Assembly (NCBI RefSeq): GCF_910594985.1
Contig: NZ_CAJVCE010000009.1
Span: 62,001-126,000, forward strand
Source: Paenibacillus allorhizosphaerae
Lineage (GTDB): Bacteria > Bacillota > Bacilli > Paenibacillales > NBRC-103111
Length of the DNA: 64,000 bases
Direction: 5' to 3'
Part shown: piece by piece, positions 50,854 through 58,306 of the stretch
How positions within the stretch are numbered: position 1 is the stretch's first letter
Layout: every line of letters starts with the position of its first letter
The notes under the pieces: model-generated
The model's database searches: none
Told to the model about the DNA's origin: nothing
The model's input: the letters and a program-made list of their open reading frames with translations, nothing else
Translations under genes and position numbers: made by a program

Positions 50854-52791
50854 CTAACGGTAGGCCGTCTCGCGCCGCATCATGTAGGGATACAGCAGCA
50901 CCAGGCCGGCAGCGTACAACGCAAAGGCGAAATACGCCGGCAGCAAATGCATGAAATCCGTATAGCCGATCTGAAAATGAACGCTGAAACCGGCGACAAA
51001 CCCCGGCAGCCCGCCAAGCAGAAACGTCCACCAGAGCCAGCGCCGGCCCTGGTTTATTCCCCACAGCGCCATGATAAGCAGCGCGAGCGCATCCGAGAAC
51101 AGCGCGCCGCCGAATCCTGCACGGTCGTGCGCGATCAAGGGAACTAATCGCTCGTTGATCGCGTTCAGCATATCCGGTGAAGTGCACAAATATTGCAAAT
51201 CCTGCGGTACGAAGACGCCGGTCACGCCAACGCCGGCAATCACGAGGCCGCCGACAGCCAGTGCGATTCCAAGCGAGACGAGCATCAGCTGCCCCCATTG
51301 CGCCCGAAGCCACATGCGGTCGTTGATCCGGCTCGGCGCATCGCGCGGCGGAGCGTCTGCGCCCGCACGCATCGACAGGATGAACATCGGGAGCAGCACA
51401 GCGGCAGCCACTGCATGCAGCGGGTCGAAATAGCCGTAACCCAAATACAGGAAAAAACTGCTGAACCCAACGAGGCCCGAGGTCATCAGTGCGGTTTTGG
51501 CCCAATGATGCCGATAGCGCAAGCCGTGCCAGGCAAGCTGAAAGTACAAGATTCCGATCGAAATCATCGTCCCCGCGAGCGTCACACGGTCATGCGACAT
51601 GAAGCCGAGCAGCCGGGCGTTTGTCGCTGAAAGCTCGCCGCGGCTTAGCCCCAGAAAAGATAAATCATAAGGCAGCACCACTTGGGTCGCCGCAATGAGC
51701 CAGGCCAGCAAACCGCCGATCATCATGCCTATCCCAAGCAGACACATCCAGCCCCAGCCGGACCAGAACGACGGGAGCTCCGCCTCCGGCAAGATGCCTT
51801 GCCGAATCCGCTCGCTGATGATGGCCTCGTTAATTCGCTTCGGCAGCCCGGGGCCGGCGTACACGAGCCCGCTGTGCAGCTGCACGTACGTTGCGCCGGC
51901 TTCCAGCAGGTCGAGCGCATCCTGCGGTTCATGGATGCCGCCGCTCGCGATAAGAGCAAGCCTCGCATCGCAAAGCTCGCGGAGCCGGCCTATAAGGGCC
52001 AGACTGACGGCTTTCGCCGGCTTTCCTACCGCAGCGCCTTCCGTAGTTCGAAGAGCCTCGCCCAATACGATGCCGTCCCATTCAGCCGGGCGGATCTGAT
52101 GAATAAGCTTCTCCAAAGTTTGTTCCGATATGTCAAGAGGCACATACAACAGCAGCGGTTTTTCCTGCCCCCACCGCTCTCTTGCCTCCCGTTGCAGCCG
52201 GTTCGCCAGCTCCGCATTCCGTTCTGCGGACCAGGCATGATCGTAAGCATCGATATAAAACGCGGAAGCATACGGAGCGAGCTCAGTCATACCGCTGAGC
52301 TGCTGCGCGCAAGCTGCTTCCCATGTACTTCCCGGCATTTGCCGGGTTCGAATGAATAACGGCAGCCGGTGGCCTTGCTTTTTTTGCAGCCGCCATACCG
52401 TCTTCGCAAGTCCCGCGTTCGCATACGGCTCGGGATATACGATGACCTCCGCCTCGGGCTCGCGCCGAATCCGCCGGTGCGCGACGATTTCTTCAGGTGT
52501 GATCGGGCCGATCTCGATAAACCCGAAACCGAAAGGCGACATCGCTTTGTTGGCCGTACCCTGGCTATCGAGCGTACCGCTCAATCCGACGGGATACGGT
52601 ATTTGGATGCCCGCCAGCTCACTTTCAAGTATGGGTGACGACTCCATATGTCCAAGCGTTCGTATGAGAAAGGTGCCTCCGGGCATGCGGCTGATCAGCC
52701 CCATCGCCTGCAGCGTGAAATCCCGGGCGGTTTCGGACGGCAGACGAAACAGCACAGGACGAAACACGGTTTGATACGACCAGTCGGGCAT
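50854..52791 (-). CDS. DHODH-like pseudoenzyme fused to a duplicated membrane domain
   Basis: A 645-residue fusion. Residues 1-335 resemble class 2 dihydroorotate dehydrogenase: start motif FRPVLFRLPSETARDF, FGFIEIGPITP (91-99), DGIVLGEA, and the FMN-phosphate end SGGIHEPQDALDLLEAGATY with VQLHSGLVYAGP. The catalytic motif is lost: where PyrD has NxSSPNTPGLR this protein has YIDAYDHAWSAER (179-191), KxAPD is YVPLD, and the first GLDK Lys is Ser in GTLDSQG. Residues 345-632 are membrane helices in two copies, each with a DL-x-x-L...HDR...GY-D-x-x-H core (HDR at 400 and 555). GGGGG precedes the ATG. It may bind FMN or a ligand without turning over dihydroorotate, and sense or transport through the membrane part; that is inference. 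Confidence 0.85.
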   Translation of the reverse strand: MPDWSYQTVFRPVLFRLPSETARDFTLQAMGLISRMPGGTFLIRTLGHMESSPILESELAGIQIPYPVGLSGTLDSQGTANKAMSPFGFGFIEIGPITPEEIVAHRRIRREPEAEVIVYPEPYANAGLAKTVWRLQKKQGHRLPLFIRTRQMPGSTWEAACAQQLSGMTELAPYASAFYIDAYDHAWSAERNAELANRLQREARERWGQEKPLLLYVPLDISEQTLEKLIHQIRPAEWDGIVLGEALRTTEGAAVGKPAKAVSLALIGRLRELCDARLALIASGGIHEPQDALDLLEAGATYVQLHSGLVYAGPGLPKRINEAIISERIRQGILPEAELPSFWSGWGWMCLLGIGMMIGGLLAWLIAATQVVLPYDLSFLGLSRGELSATNARLLGFMSHDRVTLAGTMISIGILYFQLAWHGLRYRHHWAKTALMTSGLVGFSSFFLYLGYGYFDPLHAVAAAVLLPMFILSMRAGADAPPRDAPSRINDRMWLRAQWGQLMLVSLGIALAVGGLVIAGVGVTGVFVPQDLQYLCTSPDMLNAINERLVPLIAHDRAGFGGALFSDALALLIMALWGINQGRRWLWWTFLLGGLPGFVAGFSVHFQIGYTDFMHLLPAYFAFALYAAGLVLLYPYMMRRETAYR

Positions 52792-52965
52792 AACGATTCC
52801 CCCTTTTTCCCTACTATATCAGCTGCCCATCCGGTTGGCGATGCCCAGCCGATGAAGTAACGCATCTTGCCTTCCATCGAAAACCATCGGGATACCGCCG
52901 TTTCGTTTCGTCAAACTCTGGGCCTCAATGCGGGATAAACGTCCAGTTCAAAGAAGCAATACGGT

Positions 52966-52974
52966 CATATAATA
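52966..52974 (+). promoter_or_regulatory. Sporulation-type -10 element (sigma-K/sigma-E-like)
   Basis: CATATAATA matches the sigma-K -10 pattern CATA-N3-TA and is close to sigma-E. It is 32 bp before the 36-residue YjcZ-type gene. The -35 (an AC pair for sigma-K) is not well defined. Confidence 0.45.
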
Positions 52975-53005
52975 CAGTAGTTCCACCGGAAAGGAGTTGC
53001 TTACG

Positions 53006-53116
53006 ATGGGTGTAGGATTCGGCAGTTGTGGTGTAGGCGGCGTATGGACCAGCACGGCAGCGATTCTGGTTCTGTTCATTTTGCTGGTTATCGTTTCCCG
53101 CGGTTTGGGCTGGTAA
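53006..53116 (+). CDS. YjcZ-family small sporulation protein
   Basis: A 36-residue peptide: a Gly-rich start (MGVGFGSCGVGGV), then one hydrophobic segment (AAILVLFILLVIVSRGLGW). This is the YjcZ pattern of small membrane peptides made during sporulation in Bacillales. AAAGGAG lies seven bases before the ATG and a terminator follows within 15 bp of the stop. Too short for most gene finders. Confidence 0.88.
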   Translation: MGVGFGSCGVGGVWTSTAAILVLFILLVIVSRGLGW

Positions 53117-53128
53117 TATTCGTCCATG

Positions 53129-53168
53129 AAATAAGGAGGCCGGGTGCATACCCGAGCCTCCTTTATTT
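53129..53168. terminator. Bidirectional terminator after the YjcZ-type gene
   Basis: AAATAAGGAGGC and GCCTCCTTTATTT flank GGT-GCAT-ACC; the long stem has A before and T after, so it can serve both the small gene and the convergent beta-helix gene. Confidence 0.9.
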
Positions 53169-53316
53169 GTCCTGACCCACGCGATGACCGTAACCGGTCA
53201 TTCCGAATGTAACGAACCCGTCAACGTGCCAAGCCATGGATCCCGGACCGCCCCCCTCACGCCAACCGATATCCGTAAGCAAGCTTCCTCTTGTTCGTCA
53301 AACGACTCGATTCCGC

Positions 53317-55245
53317 TTACGTCCGGGAAATGTTTTGCACCGCCTGCGTTCCCATCCGCTCCACTAACTGCTGCAAATACAGGCTTCTCGGCTGAACATG
53401 CTGTCCTTTACGATCCCAATAACCGTCCTGCCGCGGCCGCGGATCGTGCCGGTTCGGCAAAAACGGCGGCTCCACGGTTCCCACGTGCCCGACGGCGTAA
53501 TTTTGAGCTGTCGGCGGCTGCTGCACGGTCAGCTTCCCTTCCGTGTTCCACGTTACATAGTTCGCCCCGGCCCAACCATGACCGCTGCCCATCCAGCCCC
53601 GGTCGCGGATATAAATCGGGGAGCGCACGTTATCGTACAACCCGCCGACGGACCACCGGTGATGCGGCTCGCTCGCGTTAAAATCGACGCTCGATTCGCT
53701 GTCGAGAAATACGTTCGGGCCGCAGACGCGGGCATCGAATACGAATGCATGTCTGGCCGTCTCCGTATAGCAGCGCTGCACGAGCGAGAGCTGCCCGGTC
53801 ACATGGAACGGATACCGCCTGCCGCCCGTAATGATGCTGACCATGTCGGTGACCGTGCAATCCTGTACGGTGACCCATTTGGCATCGCGGTCGATAGTGA
53901 CAAGCGCGTGTTCCAAATGGCGGCCGCTCACGTCTCTTACCCATGCATTTTTTACGTGATTCAGCACGGCAAAATGGACGACATGGTTTTCATCCGCGCA
54001 ATAAGGCTCCGTAGCGTCCTGTTTTCCGTCCACTTGGGTATTCGTAATATCCGCATCATAATCGGAGCTGACACTCAAATGCTCAATGCCAACCTGGGCG
54101 ATTCGATCCCTATCGTCGTATTTCACCATCGCTCCGCCGCCCCACTCCGCCTCGATGGCGCTGGCGATCGGCGCATCCACGGTAATTCGGTCACCCTCGA
54201 TCTGAGTGATGACCCGGTCAAACAAAAGATCGAACGGGCCCCACTGCTTTGTCCCGCCGGCATTCGGCCTCGGTACGATCGCATCCATGCCGATGGCGTG
54301 GATCCACGGCTCGTTGCCTCGGCGGATCACCATCACCGAATCGCCCGGAGCAAATCGGCCGGCATCGGCGACATGAAATGAGCGGGCGCCGGAAGGCACA
54401 TAGTCGTCAAGGATGTCCGTGATCGTTTGCTCGAGCAGCTGAGGAGCGCCGCCGCCGCTCACCTGCAGCATGTCTCTTCTTCCTTCGCCTCGGGCATGGA
54501 GAATCGTTCCGTCTTCCCGCTGGCCTTCCCCTCGAAGCACGACGCCACTTGCTCGAATCGTCAAGGTCCCATCCAACGCGTACGTCCCTTTTTTCAGCAG
54601 CAGCGCGCCTCTGAACCCTGCCGGCGACAAAGGCAGGCGGGACAATTGATCGATCGCTTCCTGAATGCGCGCCGTTTGATCGCCCTCCTCCGGCTCAAGC
54701 GTCAACACGGCCGGCACTTCGGGAAGCCGGACGCCGCCGCCCATGTAACCGCAGTTCGAAAAGTCGAGAATCCGGTTTCCTTTATAGTCGGGAACGTACG
54801 TCATCCGCCCCTCCGCATCCGGAAAGGCGATGCTGCTCTGCTCCGCGGTTAAAAGCGATGGGTCGTACGCCACAAATGAAAAACGATCGTAGTACGGCTT
54901 CTGCTCCTCTTTGCTCTCCACCCGGATGTGCAGTTCATACAATCCGGAGCTCAGACTGTCGCATTCCAAGTCGACCGTGCGCTCTTCGCCGGCTGTAAGC
55001 ATGATTTTCGAAGGTTGCGGCGCGGCCTGTTTCCCCGCCTCGGCTCCAAGCAGCTCCATCGTCAAGGTCAAGTCGGTTACGGCCTGAACATGGAGCTTCG
55101 GTGCCATCTCTCCCGGGCGGATGAACGCCGGTTGACCGATTTGCTGCACAAGCGTTGGATGCACGAGATGAATCATCGCTGCCCTGCACCCTATGCGATG
55201 GTCCTCCGGTTCCGAACGATGCAGCGAATTCCCTATATTCGTCAT
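53317..55245 (-). CDS. Right-handed beta-helix (pectate-lyase-like) protein
   Basis: A 642-residue protein with a beta-sandwich N terminus (about 1-160) and a parallel beta-helix from about 200 to 560, where repeated short strands such as GVVLRGEGQREDG, RIAQVGIEHLSVSSDYDADI and KWVTVQDCTVTDMVSI mark the coils. It resembles pectate-lyase superfamily proteins annotated in Paenibacillus. There is no signal peptide, so it would act in the cytoplasm unless exported otherwise. GAGGAGG precedes the ATG, 15 bp after the cupin gene, as the third gene of a compact operon. Confidence 0.82.
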   Translation of the reverse strand: MTNIGNSLHRSEPEDHRIGCRAAMIHLVHPTLVQQIGQPAFIRPGEMAPKLHVQAVTDLTLTMELLGAEAGKQAAPQPSKIMLTAGEERTVDLECDSLSSGLYELHIRVESKEEQKPYYDRFSFVAYDPSLLTAEQSSIAFPDAEGRMTYVPDYKGNRILDFSNCGYMGGGVRLPEVPAVLTLEPEEGDQTARIQEAIDQLSRLPLSPAGFRGALLLKKGTYALDGTLTIRASGVVLRGEGQREDGTILHARGEGRRDMLQVSGGGAPQLLEQTITDILDDYVPSGARSFHVADAGRFAPGDSVMVIRRGNEPWIHAIGMDAIVPRPNAGGTKQWGPFDLLFDRVITQIEGDRITVDAPIASAIEAEWGGGAMVKYDDRDRIAQVGIEHLSVSSDYDADITNTQVDGKQDATEPYCADENHVVHFAVLNHVKNAWVRDVSGRHLEHALVTIDRDAKWVTVQDCTVTDMVSIITGGRRYPFHVTGQLSLVQRCYTETARHAFVFDARVCGPNVFLDSESSVDFNASEPHHRWSVGGLYDNVRSPIYIRDRGWMGSGHGWAGANYVTWNTEGKLTVQQPPTAQNYAVGHVGTVEPPFLPNRHDPRPRQDGYWDRKGQHVQPRSLYLQQLVERMGTQAVQNISRT

Positions 55246-55260
55246 CGCTTGCTTCCTCCT

Positions 55261-55608
55261 CTACAGGTCCACCTCGAATACAAGCACTTTCAGCACTTCA
55301 TCCGTATGGTTTTCCAAACTGTGCGCCCACTCCGGCCGGTTAATCAAGACGTCGCCTTGACGCACCTCGCGCACTTCCTCGTTTACCGTCATTCGGCCAC
55401 TGCCTTCTAAAATGATATAAATTTCTTCATCCTGCCGGTGTTTATGGTATCCGATGGACGTATGCGGCGGAAGCTCGGCGTAATTCAAAAACTTCAGCTT
55501 CGTCATAAAGTCCTCGTTTTTGAATAGCTGTACGTTTTTGATTTCGCCGTTGCCTTTATGGCTTCGCCCCATAGTGAACTCTGCTTCCAAATAATTTTTG
55601 ACGATCAC
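55261..55608 (-). CDS. Cupin-domain protein
   Basis: A 115-residue single-domain cupin. The metal-binding first motif is IGYHKHRQDEEIYIILEGSG (two His, one Glu), and the second is GDVLINRPEWAHSLEN (His). Small cupins of this type are often sugar-binding or isomerising enzymes. The GTG start overlaps the Gfo/Idh stop (GTGA), with GGGAGG ten bases upstream, so the three genes of this cluster are one transcript. Confidence 0.85.
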   Translation of the reverse strand: MIVKNYLEAEFTMGRSHKGNGEIKNVQLFKNEDFMTKLKFLNYAELPPHTSIGYHKHRQDEEIYIILEGSGRMTVNEEVREVRQGDVLINRPEWAHSLENHTDEVLKVLVFEVDL

Positions 55609-56642
55609 GCCTGCGCAGACCTCCCTTCCGGCAACGAGTCCGCCGGAAAATCGTAATCAACCCAGCGCTGCTCGCGGGCGGATTGAATCGCGCCGTCCAC
55701 CATAAGGAACGTACGGATATTATCGGAAAGATCGGTAACGGACGGAGCGCCGCTGCGAACCGATCGAACGAATGCGTCCAGCGTAAAGCCCTTGCTTTCA
55801 TAAGGAAGGGCGGGAAGCGGCAGCTGTTCCTTGCTTCCGTCTTTCCGGACAAGCGTCGGCACATCGTCCGTCAGCTCGATAGCGCCCTCGTTGCCTACCA
55901 GACGAAAGTTGCCATTCCATGGCGTTAACGTCCCGGTGTCTTCCAGGCTGCCGAAATAATGAACGTTCACCTCGCCGGGAAAGCGGAAAAACGCGCCGTT
56001 CACCATGTTCCCCTCACACCAGCTCCAAGACGGACGAAACCCGCTCGCACATACGGCGATCGGGTCCGTACCAAGCAAATAGCGCATTAAGTCAAAATGG
56101 TGAACGCTTACATCCGTAAACAAAAAATCGGACGATTGGACGCGCCACGTCCCTTGCCTTGGATTGTGCATCCGCCGGAAAGTCCAATCGACGTAGGCGA
56201 TCTTTCCGATGACGCCGCTCGTGAGTCCGTCCTTCACCGCCTGAATTTCCGGGGTCCAGCGGTAGTTTTGATTTACCGTTACTTGTTTGCCGTACCGGGG
56301 CCGCTTCTCATATAGCGTCATCGCTTCCTCGAAGGAGTAGGATAACGGCTTCTCGGTCAGTACATGCAGTCCTGCCTCCAACGCAAACAGCGCAATCTCG
56401 ATATGCGTCCTGGGCGGGGTGACGATCAATACCGCATCGGCGGCAACCGATCGGATCGCTTCGCGGTAATCTTGATACGCCGGCAGCGCGTCGTGCTCCA
56501 GAATGCTTTTCGCTTCAGCCAAGTTGCTTTCCGACACATCGACTACGGCCGCCATCTCCGCATCCGGATTGGCTTTCACCGTTCGAAGCCAAGAACGGCC
56601 AAAGCCGCCGACGCCAATTTGAATGATTTTCAATTTGCTCAT
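55605..56642 (-). CDS. Gfo/Idh/MocA-family oxidoreductase
   Basis: A 345-residue NAD(P)-dependent sugar dehydrogenase. Rossmann motif IQIGVGGFGRSWLRTV near residue 7, LTEKPLSYS (the EKP lysine) near 92, and the C-terminal VHYFGSLEDTGTLTPWNGNF. It oxidises or reduces a sugar or inositol-like substrate, linked here to a cupin and a beta-helix protein. ATG at 56642 has GAAAGGTTGG upstream. It is first in the operon. Confidence 0.9.
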   Translation of the reverse strand: MSKLKIIQIGVGGFGRSWLRTVKANPDAEMAAVVDVSESNLAEAKSILEHDALPAYQDYREAIRSVAADAVLIVTPPRTHIEIALFALEAGLHVLTEKPLSYSFEEAMTLYEKRPRYGKQVTVNQNYRWTPEIQAVKDGLTSGVIGKIAYVDWTFRRMHNPRQGTWRVQSSDFLFTDVSVHHFDLMRYLLGTDPIAVCASGFRPSWSWCEGNMVNGAFFRFPGEVNVHYFGSLEDTGTLTPWNGNFRLVGNEGAIELTDDVPTLVRKDGSKEQLPLPALPYESKGFTLDAFVRSVRSGAPSVTDLSDNIRTFLMVDGAIQSAREQRWVDYDFPADSLPEGRSAQA

Positions 56643-56834
56643 GTCGCCAACCTTTCCTAAGCCAATTCTGCTATGTATACGCACGGCTTGATTTTACATC
56701 GGTCGGTGTCTCGGCTCCATGGCGGATATATCCTTTATTTTGTATATAATTATCTTTTTGAAGAGAACCGGGTTCGGTGGATGATGGATCATCGTTTGAT
56801 TCGCGGTAATTACGGGTTCTGGTTCCAACTCGAT

Positions 56835-57083
56835 TCAAGCGTGGGTGGCCTGAACCCACTTTCTTCTGTAGTTTGCATAATGCGTTTTGCAGAGGCCTCT
56901 CGCTTGCGAAGGAGAATGACAGCCGGTCATGATGCATTCCGCTTTCGTACCGCTTCGATTGATCAAAGAAACGGACGGATCTTTATGTCTTAACCAGCGC
57001 TGATAATGCGTATTGCACAAACCGCGTGATCTGCTCATTCGTCCGCAACCGTCTACGATGCAAGCTATTTCTTTTGTCCTCAT
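56835..57083 (-). CDS. Small protein with two zinc-finger-like modules
   Basis: An 82-residue protein with two copies of a Cys/His module of identical spacing: C8-x4-C13-x9-C23-x2-H26 and C50-x4-C55-x9-C65-x2-H68, each ending in HYxRW-like or HYANY. This is typical of small phage- or mobile-type zinc proteins (GLCxxHY pattern). AAGGGGGT lies before the ATG. Its promoter region holds a perfect seven-plus-seven palindrome at 57109-57123. Function unknown. Confidence 0.75.
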   Translation of the reverse strand: MRTKEIACIVDGCGRMSRSRGLCNTHYQRWLRHKDPSVSLINRSGTKAECIMTGCHSPSQARGLCKTHYANYRRKWVQATHA

Positions 57084-57108
57084 GACAAAACCCCCTTGTA
57101 ATATATAC

Positions 57109-57123
57109 GATACAAATTGTATC
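57109..57123. promoter_or_regulatory. Palindromic operator-like site before the zinc-finger gene
   Basis: GATACAA-A-TTGTATC is a perfect inverted repeat (seven-base arms, one centre base), next to an AT-rich ATATATTAC stretch that could be the -10. It has the look of a MarR-type or other dimeric repressor site. Confidence 0.5.
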
Positions 57124-57343
57124 TACCAAGTTATAAAAAAAGCGCCTCCTTATACGATCGTTCATGCTGCTTAAATCCATGCTGTGAGATCGTCGAAAAT
57201 GCAATCGCTTCATTCATATTACATTAATTTTACATCCGTCTCTCTGCTTTTTACAATGGCTGTTGACGCGAATCTTCATAAAAAAATAATAAAATTTTAC
57301 TGTTCGATTATTTAAATTTGCATTAATTTGTAATAAATGTAAA

Positions 57344-57607
57344 TTACGGCGCGAGATTTTTCAGGTCCGTCAAATGAATCGCAAACTCCCGTTCGATGGC
57401 ATCGATCCGGACTTTCAGTTCTTGTCCCCATTCTTCATCGCAGACCACGGATGCTGCATACGCGCAGTTATACAGTTCCCCGAGCTTTCGGGCAAACAGC
57501 GCATTCGCCTGAAGACATATCGACAGTTCGTGATGCTCCTCTGTCGTCAACTCTCTGGTTTGATGATACGTCCAAAGTTCCGCCATCCGATAATGAAAAG
57601 GCTGCAT
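57344..57607 (-). CDS. DUF7667-like small protein
   Basis: An 87-residue protein with the opening HYRMAELWTYHQTRELTTEE and later LQANALFARKLGELYNCAYA, the pattern of Paenibacillus proteins of the DUF7667 kind. It is helical and acidic at the end, with no signal peptide. The start ATG has GGGGAGCG upstream. The AT-rich stretch 57124-57343 before it holds no gene on either strand. Confidence 0.75.
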   Translation of the reverse strand: MQPFHYRMAELWTYHQTRELTTEEHHELSICLQANALFARKLGELYNCAYAASVVCDEEWGQELKVRIDAIEREFAIHLTDLKNLAP

Positions 57608-57704
57608 CTTTTCCCACGCTCCCCGGATAAAATGATTACCTTCCCATTGTTGACCGTTTTACGGAGAGTTAGACGCGGCATGGAGATTTTCATCGGGATT
57701 CCGC

Positions 57705-57896
57705 CTATCGAATCATTGTAAACTCGCACTCGTCGCGCAAAAACAATCTGCCCCCGACATTAACGAAGATCGGATTGAAACTTTCGAGCCCGCCGATGAA
57801 TCCGTATTGTTCCATCATCTCATGCTTGACGAATACGGGCGATTGTGCCAAAAACGCGGCTTCGAAGTCGTAGTCGGTTTTCATGCGTTTCTTCAT
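57705..57896 (-). CDS. Hypothetical protein (63 residues)
   Basis: A 63-residue protein: MKKRMKTDYDFEAAFLAQSP, then VFVKHEMMEQYGFIGGLESF and a beta-like end (NVGGRLFLRDECEFTMIR). It has GGGGTGA upstream of the ATG at 57896; a longer frame to 57941 lacks a ribosome-binding site. No known family; related small proteins occur in Paenibacillus. Confidence 0.6.
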   Translation of the reverse strand: MKKRMKTDYDFEAAFLAQSPVFVKHEMMEQYGFIGGLESFNPIFVNVGGRLFLRDECEFTMIR

Positions 57897-58039
57897 GTCG
57901 TTCACCCCATGTTTAGGATGCGGACCGATTCCCATTTTCATCCGTTCATATAAAAATAATGATTACCTGCGGTGTCACATTGCCGGCAACGGCTGCATAT
58001 AATGTTTTGGTTGAACAAGTTGATGTTGGAGGGATTCCG

Positions 58040-58210
58040 GTGGTTGTTACAGAGGAGCTTTGTGAAAAAGAATTGGTTATGCACAAGCTGCACGACATGG
58101 GGTTGGATCAGATCGCCAATTGGATTCATGCTTTACCCGAGGACAAGTGGAAGACGCTGTTCATGCTTTACTGGCCTACGCTTGTTAAAAAATGCGGCAT
58201 TGAGGCATAA
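58040..58210 (+). CDS. Hypothetical small protein (56 residues)
   Basis: A 56-residue protein started by GTG with GGAGGG six bases upstream: VVTEELCEKELVMHKLHDMG then LDQIANWIHALPEDKWKTLF and a short end (MLYWPTLVKKCGIEA). A CATATAAT box lies at 57996-58003. A terminator directly follows the stop, so it is probably a real gene. No known domain; the helical leucine/tryptophan pattern suggests a protein-binding role. Confidence 0.6.
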   Translation: MVVTEELCEKELVMHKLHDMGLDQIANWIHALPEDKWKTLFMLYWPTLVKKCGIEA

Positions 58211-58243
58211 GTTTTCGTCCTACATAGCTGCATAATGGTGGAA

Positions 58244-58271
58244 GAAAACCCTTGACCCTTCAAGGGTTTTC
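58244..58271. terminator. Bidirectional terminator between the small gene and the GAF-GGDEF-EAL gene
   Basis: GAAAACCCTTGA and TCAAGGGTTTTC form a 12-pair perfect stem with a four-base loop between convergent stops. Confidence 0.93.
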
Positions 58272-58306
58272 ACATGATTAGAGCCAATTTTGGAAAAAAT
58301 TTGAAT

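Noticed and set aside
57547..57729. Open frame of 60 codons overlapping the DUF7667-like gene
   Set aside because: It overlaps the better-supported gene by 60 bases and has a weak start region.
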